Program-made: the position numbers and the translations under genes
Notes under the pieces: generated by a model
What the model was told of the DNA's origin: nothing
The model's input: only the letters and a program-made list of their open reading frames with translations
Databases searched by the model: none
In this document: one piece after another, positions 55,929-64,000 of the stretch
Layout: the number at the start of each line of letters is the position of its first letter
Position numbering within the stretch: the first letter of the stretch is position 1
Source of the DNA: Paeniglutamicibacter sulfureus
GTDB taxonomy: Bacteria; Actinomycetota; Actinomycetes; Actinomycetales; Micrococcaceae
Reading direction: 5' to 3'
Assembly (NCBI RefSeq): GCF_030512175.1
Contig: NZ_JAULBL010000002.1
Span: 2,664,149-2,728,148, forward strand
Length of the DNA: 64,000 bases

Positions 55929-56201
55929 ATGCCAAGCCCGGAGTTCGTCGACGCAGTGCTCGACGTCATCAGGCGCATCCCGCCAGGGCGCGTCATGACA
56001 TACGGTGACATTGCGCACGCACTTGGGTCCAACGCTCCGCGGGCAGTCGGTCGAGTGCTCGCCTACTACGGCCACGCCGTCACCTGGTGGCGAGTCGTGC
56101 CGGCGAGTGGACTGCCACCGCAGGGACACAGTCGTCTCCCGATGACACACCGCCACTGTTCTCCGGCGCGGGGCCGGGTGAAACTTCGCGCGAGCGTTTA
56201 G
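55929..56201 (+). CDS. Alkyltransferase-like (ATL) protein, MGMT DNA-binding domain
   Basis: 90 aa. PSPEFVDAVLDVIRRIPPGRVMTYGDIA, then APRAVGRVLAYYG and TWWRVVPASGLPPQGH, the MGMT helix-turn-helix and recognition region. The alkyl-acceptor motif PCHRV is replaced by WWRVV, so there is no acceptor Cys. ATL proteins bind O6-alkylguanine and hand it to nucleotide excision repair. The C-terminus is shorter and more divergent than usual. It overlaps the next gene's end by 4 nt. Confidence 0.88.
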   Translation: MPSPEFVDAVLDVIRRIPPGRVMTYGDIAHALGSNAPRAVGRVLAYYGHAVTWWRVVPASGLPPQGHSRLPMTHRHCSPARGRVKLRASV

Positions 56202-56548
56202 ACCCAGAGGGTGGCCACCGCCATGGCAATCAGTGCGGTGCCGCCGGTGCCGTGGGCCAGGCCGGTCGGAACCTCGAGGCCCTTCTTGATCTTCCGACGG
56301 CCCAGGAGGGCTGCGACGAAGACGCCGACGGCCAGCAGGAGCTTGACGGCGATCTTGGCATGGTTGACCTGTCCGTCACCCATTTCGGCCAGTCCGACCA
56401 ACAGCAGGCCGGTGACCAGCTGGGCGATTGCGCCATACCACTGCCAGATGTTCACGGTCGGGGTCTTGAACGTGGCGAGCCAGCCGCCGACGATCGCGGC
56501 TGCACCCAAAACGTGCAGAAATATGAGGATTGCATGCAAAAAGGTCAT
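56198..56548 (-). CDS. Small integral membrane protein
   Basis: 116 aa from ATG 56548 (MTFLHAILIFLHVLGAAAIVGGWLATF). Four hydrophobic segments, with a His in the first (HVLG) and Trp-rich loop (NIWQWYG). The layout resembles small CopD/DUF2269-like or heme-binding four-helix membrane proteins, but I do not assign a family. The genome's normal GC bias resumes here. Confidence 0.75.
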   Translation of the reverse strand: MTFLHAILIFLHVLGAAAIVGGWLATFKTPTVNIWQWYGAIAQLVTGLLLVGLAEMGDGQVNHAKIAVKLLLAVGVFVAALLGRRKIKKGLEVPTGLAHGTGGTALIAMAVATLWV

Positions 56549-56617
56549 GCCAGCAAGCCTAATGGAAACTGCACACCACAATGAATTCGTCCCGGCAATG
56601 GTGGTCGAGAACATAGC

Positions 56618-56659
56618 AAAGGGGACGGTCACCGCCCAAGGGCAGTGGCCGTCCCCTTT
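56618..56659 (-). terminator. Terminator after sucB
   Basis: AAAGGGGACGG / CCGTCCCCTTT stem extended by GTCAC/GTGGC-type pairing, 17 nt after the sucB stop, ending in CCCCTTTGC on the minus strand. Confidence 0.85.
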
Positions 56660-56675
56660 CACAGGCTACCTGGGG

Positions 56676-58439
56676 TTAGAGGCCCAGATCGGCTTCGAAA
56701 GCGCCTTCCTCAAGGCGTGCCTTCAGCGTCTGCAGGAAGCGACCTGCATCGGCACCGTCGACCAAACGGTGGTCGTAGGTCAGCGACAGGTACATCATGT
56801 GGCGGATGGCGATGGTGTCGTCGCCGTCGACGCCGGTCACCACAACCGCACGCTTCACGATGGAACCGGTTCCCAGGATGGCAACCTGCGGCTGGTTGAT
56901 GATCGGGGTGTCGAAGAGCGCGCCGACCGAACCGATGTTCGTGATCGAGAACGTTCCGCCGGACAGTTCGTCCGGACCGATCTTGTTGTCGCGGGTGCGC
57001 TTTGCCACGTCGGCGATCTTGCCGGCCAAGCCGGCAAGGTTCAGGTCACCGGCGTTGGAGATGACCGGAACCAGCAGGCCCTTGTCGGTGTCCACCGCAA
57101 TCGCCAGGTGCTCGGCGTTGTGGTAGGTGATCTCCTGCTTGGACTCGTCGTACTCGGCGTTTAGCTTCGGGTGCTGCTTCAAGGCCTCGGCCACGGCCTT
57201 GGCGATGAACGGCAGGAAGGTGAGCTTGGAGCCGTTGACGGCAGCGAACTCGTTCTTGGCGGCGTTGCGCAGCTTGGCGACGCGGGTCATGTCGACCTCG
57301 TGGACCTGGGTCAGCTGGGTGGAGGTTTCCAGCGACTCGCGCATGCGGCGAGCGATGACCTGGCGGATGCGCGGGGCCTTGGCGACGGTGCCGCGCAGCG
57401 AGGACGCGACAACCCCTGCCGCTGCCTTGGCAGCAGGCGCAGCGGCGGGAGCCGTGGAAGCAGCCGCGGCCGGGGCGCTCTTTGCGGCGGCAGCCGCATC
57501 GATGACGTCCTGCTTGCGGATGCGTCCGCCGACACCGGTGCCGGTGACGGTCGCCAGGTCGACGTTGTTCTGGTTGGCCAAGCGGCGAACCAGGGGGGTC
57601 ACGTAACCGTCGTTGCCTGCGGCCTCAGCGGCCGGAGCCGGAGCGGCGGCCGGAGCAGCAGGAGCCTCTGCGGGGGCGGGTGCTTCAGCAGGGGTTGCAG
57701 GGGCCGGGGCCGGAGCGGCTGCCGGTGCAGCAGGAGCTTCAGCGGGGGCCGGTGCTTCAGCCGGGGTTGCGGCGGCCGGAGCCGGAGCGGCCTCGGCCGG
57801 GGCTGCAGGTGCTGCTGCTCCCGCTGCGCCGACGATGGCCAGGACGGCGCCGACCTCAACGGTCTCGTCTTCCGCAACGCGGATTTCCAACAGGGTGCCG
57901 GCGACCGGGGAAGGAACCTCGGTGTCGACCTTGTCGGTGGAAACCTCGAGCAGGGGCTCGTCAACGGCAACCTCTTCGCCAACGGCCTTGAGCCAGCGGG
58001 TGACGGTACCTTCGGTGACCGACTCGCCCAGGGCCGGGAGGGTGATCTCGGTGCCCGATGCGCCGGCAGCCGGTGCTGCAGGTGCCTCGGCGGGGGACGG
58101 TGCGGCGGCTGGCGCTTCCGGTGTTGCAGCGGGTGCCTCGGCAGGTGCGGCGGGAGCCTCGGCGGCCGGTGCAGCCTCTGCGGGTGCCGAGCCGGAACCC
58201 GAACCATCGCCGATGCGAACCAGTGCGGCTCCAACTTCGGCGGTCTCGTCCTCGGCCACGAGGATCTCTTCGATGACGCCGGCGACCGGCGAAGGGATTT
58301 CGGTGTCAACCTTGTCGGTCGAGACCTCCAGCAACGGCTCGTCGACCTCGACGCGGTCGCCGACCTGCTTGAGCCAGCGCGTAACGGTGCCTTCGGTGAC
58401 GCTTTCACCCAGGGCGGGCAAGTTCACGGTTTCAGACAT
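56676..58439 (-). CDS. sucB: Dihydrolipoamide acyltransferase (E2) of 2-oxoacid dehydrogenase
   Basis: 587 aa. Two lipoyl domains, each with [10 protein letters not shown] (first lipoyl Lys43), are separated and followed by Ala/Pro-rich linkers. The second linker has two near-identical units ([17 protein letters not shown] type). A peripheral-subunit-binding domain ([22 protein letters not shown]) and catalytic domain follow, with [13 protein letters not shown] near 557 (His and Asp). In actinobacteria this E2 serves pyruvate dehydrogenase and can support the oxoglutarate complex. lpdA (E3) lies directly upstream. Confidence 0.95.
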   Translation of the reverse strand: MSETVNLPALGESVTEGTVTRWLKQVGDRVEVDEPLLEVSTDKVDTEIPSPVAGVIEEILVAEDETAEVGAALVRIGDGSGSGSAPAEAAPAAEAPAAPAEAPAATPEAPAAAPSPAEAPAAPAAGASGTEITLPALGESVTEGTVTRWLKAVGEEVAVDEPLLEVSTDKVDTEVPSPVAGTLLEIRVAEDETVEVGAVLAIVGAAGAAAPAAPAEAAPAPAAATPAEAPAPAEAPAAPAAAPAPAPATPAEAPAPAEAPAAPAAAPAPAAEAAGNDGYVTPLVRRLANQNNVDLATVTGTGVGGRIRKQDVIDAAAAAKSAPAAAASTAPAAAPAAKAAAGVVASSLRGTVAKAPRIRQVIARRMRESLETSTQLTQVHEVDMTRVAKLRNAAKNEFAAVNGSKLTFLPFIAKAVAEALKQHPKLNAEYDESKQEITYHNAEHLAIAVDTDKGLLVPVISNAGDLNLAGLAGKIADVAKRTRDNKIGPDELSGGTFSITNIGSVGALFDTPIINQPQVAILGTGSIVKRAVVVTGVDGDDTIAIRHMMYLSLTYDHRLVDGADAGRFLQTLKARLEEGAFEADLGL

Positions 58440-58534
58440 CTTGTTCCCGTTCTCCTATTAACTAAAAAATTGTGTGCGAGAGATCCGCGGTTTCCCGCAC
58501 ATCCCGTGGGAGGTCAGTGCCTCCGAGCTTAGTG

Positions 58535-58573
58535 CACCGGGCATGCGTTCCGCGGGGGAACGCATGCCCGGTG
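58535..58573 (-). terminator. Strong hairpin between lpdA and sucB
   Basis: Perfect 17-bp stem CACCGGGCATGCGTTCC with its complement and a 5-nt loop, 13 nt after the lpdA stop. No U tract. sucB therefore probably has a separate promoter in 58440-58530, or receives read-through. Confidence 0.85.
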
Positions 58574-58585
58574 AAGCAAATGTGA

Positions 58586-59965
58586 CTAACCGTGCAGTGG
58601 CTTGCCGGCCAGGGCCATGGCGGCCTCGCCGAGCGATTCGTTCTGCGTCGGGTGTGCGTGGATGAGCTGTGCGACATCCTCCGGGTAGGCTTCCCAGTTC
58701 ACGATGAGCTGTGCCTCGCCGATCTGCTCGCCGATGCGCCCGCCGATGCCGTGGACGCCCACGATGGGGCCGTTCTTCACGCGCACCATCTTGATCAAGC
58801 CGGAGGTGCCCAGGATCGAGGACTTGCCGTTGCCGGCCAGGTTGTACTCGGTGGTCTCGATCTGGTCGTCACCGAACTTCTTCTTTGCTGCGGGCTCGGA
58901 GTAGCCGACCGAAGCGATTTCCGGTTCGCAGAAGGTGACCTTCGGGATGTTGATGTCCTCGACGACAACCGGCTTCAGGCCGGCGATCTCCTCGGCGACG
59001 AAGATGCCGTGCTGGTAGCCGCGGTGGGCCAGCTGCACGCCCGGGACGATGTCGCCGATGGCGTAGATGTTGCCCACGCCGGTGTGGCAGCGCTCATTGA
59101 TGAGCACGAAGCCACGGTCCATCGGGATGCCCTGCTCTTCGTAGCCCAGGCCCTCGGTGACCGGGCCACGGCCCACGGCCACCAGGACGATCTCGGCTTC
59201 GAGGGTCTTGCCGTCGGCCAGGGAGACCTTGACGCCGTTGGCGTCCTGCTCGACCTTTTCGAAGAAGACGCCGGTGTTGAACTTGATGCCGCGCTTCTTG
59301 AAGGCACGCTCCAGGTTCTTGATGATCGCCGGGTCCTCGTTGGGGACCAGCGAGGGCAGGCCCTCGACGATGGTCACCTCGACGCCGAAGGACTTCCACA
59401 CCGAGGCGAACTCGACGCCGATGACGCCGCCGCCGAGCACAATGGCGCTCTTGGGCAGGGTGTCCATGTTCAGGGCCTCGGTGCTGGTGAGCACGCGACC
59501 GCCGATTTCGATGCCCATGGTCTTGGAGGTGGAACCCGTGGCGAGGATGATGTTCTTGCCCTTGTACGCCACTCCGTCAACGTCGACGGTGTCCTGGGAA
59601 ACCAGGCGGCCGTTGCCTTCGATGACGGTGACCTTCTTCATCTTCAGCAGCCCCGTCAGGCCCTTGTGCTTGCCGGCGACGATGCCGTCCTTGTAGCTGC
59701 GCACTGCACCCAGGTCGATGGAATCGAGGGTGGTGTTGATGCCGTACTTCGCGCCTTCGCGAGCGTTCTCGGCCAATTCGGCGGAGTGCAGGTACGCCTT
59801 GGTGGGGATGCAACCGGTGTGCAGGCAGGTGCCACCGAGCTTGGCCTTTTCAATCAAGCCAACGGTGAAGCCCAGCTGGACGGCGCGCAATGCTGCCGAA
59901 TAGCCTGCGGAACCGCCGCCGAGAATGAGGATGTCGAATTCTTGCGTTGCTGCCGATTCGGCCAC
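58586..59965 (-). CDS. lpdA: Dihydrolipoyl dehydrogenase (E3)
   Basis: 459 aa. FAD site ILGGGSAGYSAALRA, redox Cys47/Cys52 (GGTCLHTGCIPTK), NAD site AIVLGGGVIGVEFA, IYAIGDIVPG, and the intact C-terminal His-Glu (HAHPTQNE, His438/Glu443). It reoxidises dihydrolipoamide on E2. It is followed by sucB behind a strong hairpin. Unlike the 48-kb homologue it keeps every catalytic residue. Confidence 0.97.
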   Translation of the reverse strand: MAESAATQEFDILILGGGSAGYSAALRAVQLGFTVGLIEKAKLGGTCLHTGCIPTKAYLHSAELAENAREGAKYGINTTLDSIDLGAVRSYKDGIVAGKHKGLTGLLKMKKVTVIEGNGRLVSQDTVDVDGVAYKGKNIILATGSTSKTMGIEIGGRVLTSTEALNMDTLPKSAIVLGGGVIGVEFASVWKSFGVEVTIVEGLPSLVPNEDPAIIKNLERAFKKRGIKFNTGVFFEKVEQDANGVKVSLADGKTLEAEIVLVAVGRGPVTEGLGYEEQGIPMDRGFVLINERCHTGVGNIYAIGDIVPGVQLAHRGYQHGIFVAEEIAGLKPVVVEDINIPKVTFCEPEIASVGYSEPAAKKKFGDDQIETTEYNLAGNGKSSILGTSGLIKMVRVKNGPIVGVHGIGGRIGEQIGEAQLIVNWEAYPEDVAQLIHAHPTQNESLGEAAMALAGKPLHG

Positions 59966-60268
59966 GTGAACGCTCCCTCGTTATGAGTAGTGGCCGACGT
60001 TGTGGTCGGCCAGTGGGTCTATGGGGTGTACGTGCGGACCCCGTGCAGGGCTCGCGCAAATACGGTGATGCTAGTGATCTATCAGGATTACCTTATCCCC
60101 CTGATACGCGCTCGGCCACATACGGTGAGGCAGATTGCGCACGCCTGTGACCGGTCGCACAGCGGCGGGGGCTTTTCGGTGCGGCCCAGGAACCGCCGGG
60201 GCCGTCCAGGCGCGCATATCTACTACAGGGGGTAGAAATACGTGCCTGGCGGGCGGAGCTCCCGGGGG
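59966..60268. other. lpdA upstream region with short repeats
   Basis: No gene seen. ATACGGTGA occurs twice, at 60060-60068 and 60120-60128, flanking an inverted repeat TATCAGG / CCTGATA (about 60080-60106). It is on the lpdA promoter side and downstream of pepA. The repeats could be regulator sites. Confidence 0.4.
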
Positions 60269-61783
60269 TTATTTCGCGGAGGCCATTTCCTCGGCCAGTG
60301 CCACCAGCGTGCGCACCGAGGATCCGGTGCCGTTCTTGTGGGTGTAGCCGTAGGCGGCCTGCTCGTTGAAGGCGGGGCCGGCGATGTCCATGTGTGCCCA
60401 GGGGATCTTGGTCCCGTTGGCCTCGCCCACGAACTCGTTGAGGAACACCGCGGCGGTCATCATCCCGCCCATGCGCTCACCGATATTGGCCAGGTCGGCG
60501 ACCTGCGAATCGATGGTGGGGCGCAGTTCCTCGGGCATCGGCATGGCCCAGGCGGTCTCGCCGGCCTTCTCGGCGGCGGAGACCACGGCGTTGCGCAGCG
60601 CCTCGTCGCCCATGACTCCGGCGGTGCGCAGGCCTAGGGCAACCATTTGCGCCCCGGTCAGCGTGGCGACGTCGATCAGTGCGTCGGGCTTCTCGGCGCT
60701 GGCGGCCACAAGTCCGTCGGCCATCACCAGGCGGCCCTCGGCGTCGGTGTTCAGCACCTCGACGGTCTTGCCGCCGAGCATGGTGATCACGTCGCCCGGA
60801 CGGGTCGAGGCGCCGCCGGGCATGTTCTCGGCCAGACAGAGCCAGCCGGTGACGGTGATCGGCAGGCCCAACTCCGCAATCGCGACGATCGCCTGGAAAA
60901 TGGTGGCTGCCCCGGCCATGTCGCACTTCATGGCGTGCATTCCTGCGGCCGGCTTGATCGAGATGCCGCCGGTGTCGAAGGTGATGCCCTTGCCCACCAG
61001 GGCCAGGTGCTTGCCCGCCTTGGCCGGTGCGTATTGGATCTTGACCATGCGCGGCTTGCGATCGGATCCGCCGCCGACGCCCATCAGGCCGCCGTAGCCG
61101 TCTTTTTCCAGCTTTTTCTCGTCGAGGATCATGACCTTCAGCGGCAGGCCCTTGGTGGAGTCCTTGACCTCCTGCGCGAAGGAAGCCGGGTACAGCACGT
61201 TGGGTGCGACGTTGACCAGGTCGCGGGTGGCCCGCACGGCGCGCCCCAGGATTGCGGCGCGCTTCAGTGCGGCCGGCAGGTCCGGGTCGGCCGACGCGGC
61301 AGTGGCAATGACTGCCTCGGTCAGCGGCAGCTTGGCGGCCGGCGTGGAGCGGTGGCTGTTGAAGTGGTAGGCGCCCAGGGCCACGCCTTCGGCCACCGCG
61401 GCTGCCTGTTCGGGGGTGGCGGCCGGCAGGGCGAAGACCACCGTCGAGAGACCTGCGAGCTGGCGTGCCGCCGAGCCCGCGCCGCGGCGCAGCGCCTCGG
61501 TGGTCAGTGTGGATTCCTCGTGGGACCCGAGGCCGGCGAGTACCAGGATCCGGGCCTTGGTCTCGTCGCCGGCCGGAAGGCGGACCAGCTCGTCGGCCGC
61601 ACCGGTGACGTTCAAGGCCGACAGCGAGGCCTGGAGGGAGTCGGTGACCTTGGCGCTGAAGGGCGAGGCCACCAGGACGGGACCATCGGTGCCCTTGACG
61701 ACACCGAGAACCAGGGCGTCCGCGCCCAGGCGCTTGATGTCGGTCGAAACGGCGGTCAGCTTGAGATCGATGGAGTTGATCAC
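60269..61783 (-). CDS. pepA: Leucyl aminopeptidase (M17)
   Basis: 504 aa from GTG 61783 with AGAGGA seven nt upstream; the frame to 61819 is extra. The M17 signature NTDAEGRLVMAD is near 344, and the metal-binding region GKGITFDTGGISIKPA near 266. The N-terminal domain is typical. A cytoplasmic di-metal exopeptidase that may also bind DNA in some bacteria. Divergent from the PAC2 gene over 400 bp (61784-62190), where I see no gene. Confidence 0.96.
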   Translation of the reverse strand: MINSIDLKLTAVSTDIKRLGADALVLGVVKGTDGPVLVASPFSAKVTDSLQASLSALNVTGAADELVRLPAGDETKARILVLAGLGSHEESTLTTEALRRGAGSAARQLAGLSTVVFALPAATPEQAAAVAEGVALGAYHFNSHRSTPAAKLPLTEAVIATAASADPDLPAALKRAAILGRAVRATRDLVNVAPNVLYPASFAQEVKDSTKGLPLKVMILDEKKLEKDGYGGLMGVGGGSDRKPRMVKIQYAPAKAGKHLALVGKGITFDTGGISIKPAAGMHAMKCDMAGAATIFQAIVAIAELGLPITVTGWLCLAENMPGGASTRPGDVITMLGGKTVEVLNTDAEGRLVMADGLVAASAEKPDALIDVATLTGAQMVALGLRTAGVMGDEALRNAVVSAAEKAGETAWAMPMPEELRPTIDSQVADLANIGERMGGMMTAAVFLNEFVGEANGTKIPWAHMDIAGPAFNEQAAYGYTHKNGTGSSVRTLVALAEEMASAK

Positions 61784-62190
61784 GGAACGATTCCTCTTCA
61801 TTGGATTCTGTGCATGCATGTCAGGTGCCCATGCGTCGAAGGAGGCGGGACGGCTGCCGCGTACCGGGGTCCCCGGGACGCAAAAGCCGATCGGCCTTTA
61901 GCGATCGTATCGCTGAGACCGATGCCACAGCGCATTCGTCGGCCAATCGGCCTAGAATTGGATGCGGGCCACGGGAAGAAATCGCCGTCAGTTGGGGTTG
62001 ACCCCCAGTAGTAGGCGACCGAAAGAACCCCGACTGGGTTCATCCGGCCCGCACCATGTCCCTGGTTTCCCTGTCGTTGGCATTGCACCGAATCGGTCGT
62101 GCCCGGGGGCCGGAGGCCACCTTGAGCCAGAGCCAAGGCGATGGTGTGGCCGGTGAAACCCAGCGATGCAACCCGAAAGGAGCAGCGGCA

Positions 62191-63126
62191 ATGCTTGACC
62201 CACAATCCTTGGTCAGGTTCGAAGACCTCGACCTGGACGCACCCGAGCTACAGGGCCTTGACCTGCTCATCGGCCTTCGCGGCCACGCAGATGCCGGCCA
62301 TGCGCTGGCCCAGGTGCGCTCCGAGCTGCTGGACTCGCTGGAACCGAAGCTTATCGCCTCGTTCGATACCGACCAGCTGGTCAACTACCGCGAGCGACGC
62401 CCCCAGATTTCCTTCCTCGGCGACCACTTCGCTGCCTACCAGGCCCCGCGCCTGGAGCTTTACCGCCTGACCGATGGCCTGGAGCGCGACTTCCTGTTCC
62501 TGACGGGAACCGAACCGGATCTGGCCTGGGAACGGGTCACCGCCGCGATCGTCGCCTTGGTCGAAGCGTTCAATATCCGATTGTCCGTTTCCTTTGACGC
62601 GGTGCCGATGCCGGTTCCGCACACCCGCCCGCTCGGTGTCACCGCACACGGCAACCGCAAGGACCTGATTGACGGGATCTCCACCTGGACCCCGACGGCG
62701 GAGCTGCCGGCGAGCCTGGCCAGCCTCATCGAGGTACGCCTGATTGAAGCCGGCAGGGACGCGGTGGGTTATTCCATCCATGTGCCGCACTACCTCTCCG
62801 AGGCCGAGTACCCGCAGGTTGCCGTGGGCGTCCTGGAATATGTCGGCGCCGCCATGGAGCTGGGCCTGCCGACCGACCGCCTGCGCGAGGCGGGGCGCAA
62901 CCTCGAATCGCAGATCGCCGAACAGGTTGCGGCAACGCCCGACGTCGCCAGGATGGTCGAAAACTTCGAGGAACGCTTTGACCAGCACGTGCCGGATATC
63001 GAGCGCCGCTCGCTGCTGGTCACGCCCGATGCCGAGGTCCCCGGCGGCGAGGAACTTGCCCTGGCCGTGGAGGCCTTCCTGTCCGGCTTCCCCGAACAAG
63101 GTGGCACGGCCGCCAAGGACTCCTAG
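62191..63126 (+). CDS. PAC2 family protein
   Basis: 311 aa from ATG 62191 with AAAGGAG eight nt upstream. LDLLIGLRGHADAGHALAQV, SFDTDQLVNYRERRPQI, FLFLTGTEPDLAWERV and SYSIHVPHYLSEAEYPQV-like text match the actinobacterial PAC2 (proteasome assembly chaperone 2-like) family. Role uncertain: no proteasome gene is here. The stop overlaps the MFS start (TAGTG). Confidence 0.9.
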   Translation: MLDPQSLVRFEDLDLDAPELQGLDLLIGLRGHADAGHALAQVRSELLDSLEPKLIASFDTDQLVNYRERRPQISFLGDHFAAYQAPRLELYRLTDGLERDFLFLTGTEPDLAWERVTAAIVALVEAFNIRLSVSFDAVPMPVPHTRPLGVTAHGNRKDLIDGISTWTPTAELPASLASLIEVRLIEAGRDAVGYSIHVPHYLSEAEYPQVAVGVLEYVGAAMELGLPTDRLREAGRNLESQIAEQVAATPDVARMVENFEERFDQHVPDIERRSLLVTPDAEVPGGEELALAVEAFLSGFPEQGGTAAKDS

Positions 63127-64000
63127 TGGCCAAGGCCGAACACCACGACTCCGTCCGCTCGTGGGTGGTGTGGATAGTCAGCATCACGGCCTACCTCATC
63201 GCAGTGACCCAACGCACCAGTTTCGGTGTGGCCGGCCTGGAGGCCACCGACCGCTTTGACGCGTCGGCCTCGATCCTTGCCACCTTCTCCGTGGTGCAGC
63301 TGGTTGTCTACGCCGGGTTGCAGATTCCCGTCGGCATCCTCGTGGACAGATGGGGACCCCGGGCCATGATCACCGGGGGAGCGGCACTGATGATGGTCGG
63401 CCAGCTCCTGCTGGCGATGGCGGATTCCGTCGGTGCCGGCCTGGTCGGACGGTTCTTCGTCGGTGCCGGCGATGCGATGACCTTTGTCTCGGTCATCCGG
63501 CTGCTGCCGATCTGGTTCTCCGGATACCGGATTCCGATGCTCACCCAAGCCACCGGCATGGTGGGCCAACTGGGGCAGCTGCTCTCACTGATCCCGTTTG
63601 TTGCCCTGCTGCACGCGTGGAGCTGGACCCCGGCCTTCCTTTCCCTGGCGGCGCTGTCCGTGCTGGGCTTTGTCCTGGCCCTGGTGCTCATCAGCAACGG
63701 ACCGCTCAGCAACGAGGTTCCACCGGCCCCCGCCCGGGCGCGCGTGCTGCTTTCCAATGCGTGGCGGGAACCGGGGACCCGGCTGGGCTTCTGGACGCAC
63801 TTCACCACCCAGTTCACGACCAACGTCTTCCTGCTGACCTGGGGCTATCCCTTCCTGGTTTCCGGGCAGGGCGTCAGTCCGGCCACGGCTTCGGGCTTGC
63901 TCTCCATTTTCGTCTTGGTTGCCCTGGTGGCCGGTCCCGTCCTTGGTTCGGCCGTGGCGCGCCATCCGCATCGACGGTCGGCGATCGCCTTCAACGTCAT
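63126..64000 (+). CDS. MFS transporter, N-terminal part (runs off window)
   Basis: GTG 63126 overlaps the PAC2 stop (TAGTG), so translation is coupled. The frame is open to the window end, 291 codons. At least seven hydrophobic segments are seen, with the MFS loop motif GILVDRWGPRAM after TM2 and GRFFVGAGDAMTFVSVIRLLP in TM4. Substrate unknown. The rest lies outside the window. Confidence 0.9.
   Translation, partial: MAKAEHHDSVRSWVVWIVSITAYLIAVTQRTSFGVAGLEATDRFDASASILATFSVVQLVVYAGLQIPVGILVDRWGPRAMITGGAALMMVGQLLLAMADSVGAGLVGRFFVGAGDAMTFVSVIRLLPIWFSGYRIPMLTQATGMVGQLGQLLSLIPFVALLHAWSWTPAFLSLAALSVLGFVLALVLISNGPLSNEVPPAPARARVLLSNAWREPGTRLGFWTHFTTQFTTNVFLLTWGYPFLVSGQGVSPATASGLLSIFVLVALVAGPVLGSAVARHPHRRSAIAFNV

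Overview
This is a chromosomal window from a high-GC Gram-positive actinobacterium, most likely Micrococcaceae (Arthrobacter / Paeniglutamicibacter-like). That placement is inferred from the gene orders DUF948-DUF6167-alaS-ruvX-mltG and pdxT-yebC-ruvC-ruvA-ruvB-yajC-secD-secF-rel, from the DUF349, DUF222-HNH and DUF1206 proteins, and from the strong G/C bias at third codon positions. No rRNA, tRNA or CRISPR array was recognised.

Layout. 1-7.6 kb, minus strand: rpsD, a DUF948/DUF6167 envelope pair, alaS, ruvX and the 5' part of mltG, with rarA just upstream. 7.8-11 kb: a DUF222-HNH protein, dtd and an orphan PadR regulator with a leader ORF and an operator-like palindrome. 11.1-19.6 kb: aspS, hisS, a DUF349 protein, an AbiEi-antitoxin-like orphan and rel. 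19.7-27.2 kb: secF-secD-yajC, ruvB-ruvA-ruvC, yebC and pdxT. 27.3-31.5 kb: a CapA-like lipoprotein, then an M3 peptidase coupled to a GNAT protein. 31.5-33.9 kb: a decayed, partly AT-rich stretch of broken genes (in-frame TAA codons, a tandem 64-codon module, and a coupled ORF pair that resembles a toxin tail with an immunity membrane protein). This material lies within the 6.8 kb that separates pdxS from pdxT. 34-37.8 kb: pdxS, HIT and thrS. 38-42.3 kb: a cluster of CCAAGGTT inverted repeats, a Fic-like fragment, an AhpD-like protein behind a perfect palindrome, and a two-component system divergent from a membrane protein.

42.5-51.3 kb has DNA-damage features: the error-prone polymerase gene dnaE2 with a consensus actinobacterial LexA box, and a DUF6504 gene sharing a near-consensus LexA box with a divergent VOC gene. 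Two ATPases of unknown role and a dihydrolipoamide-dehydrogenase-like flavoprotein lacking the usual C-terminal His are interspersed. No imuA or imuB is present in the window. 51.3-52.4 kb holds a DUF1206 membrane protein whose 5' end is interrupted by an A8 run. 52.5-56.2 kb is a plus-strand block with more relaxed codon usage: small membrane proteins, a RibD/DHFR-like protein, a leaderless membrane-protein/regulator pair, a VIT1-like transporter and an alkyltransferase-like protein without the active-site Cys. 56.2-64 kb returns to core metabolism: the E2 (sucB) and E3 (lpdA) of the 2-oxoacid dehydrogenases, leucyl aminopeptidase, and a PAC2-family protein coupled to an MFS transporter that runs off the window.

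Many genes end in long GC-rich hairpins with little or no U tract. All product names come from recognised motifs and gene order; no database search was possible.
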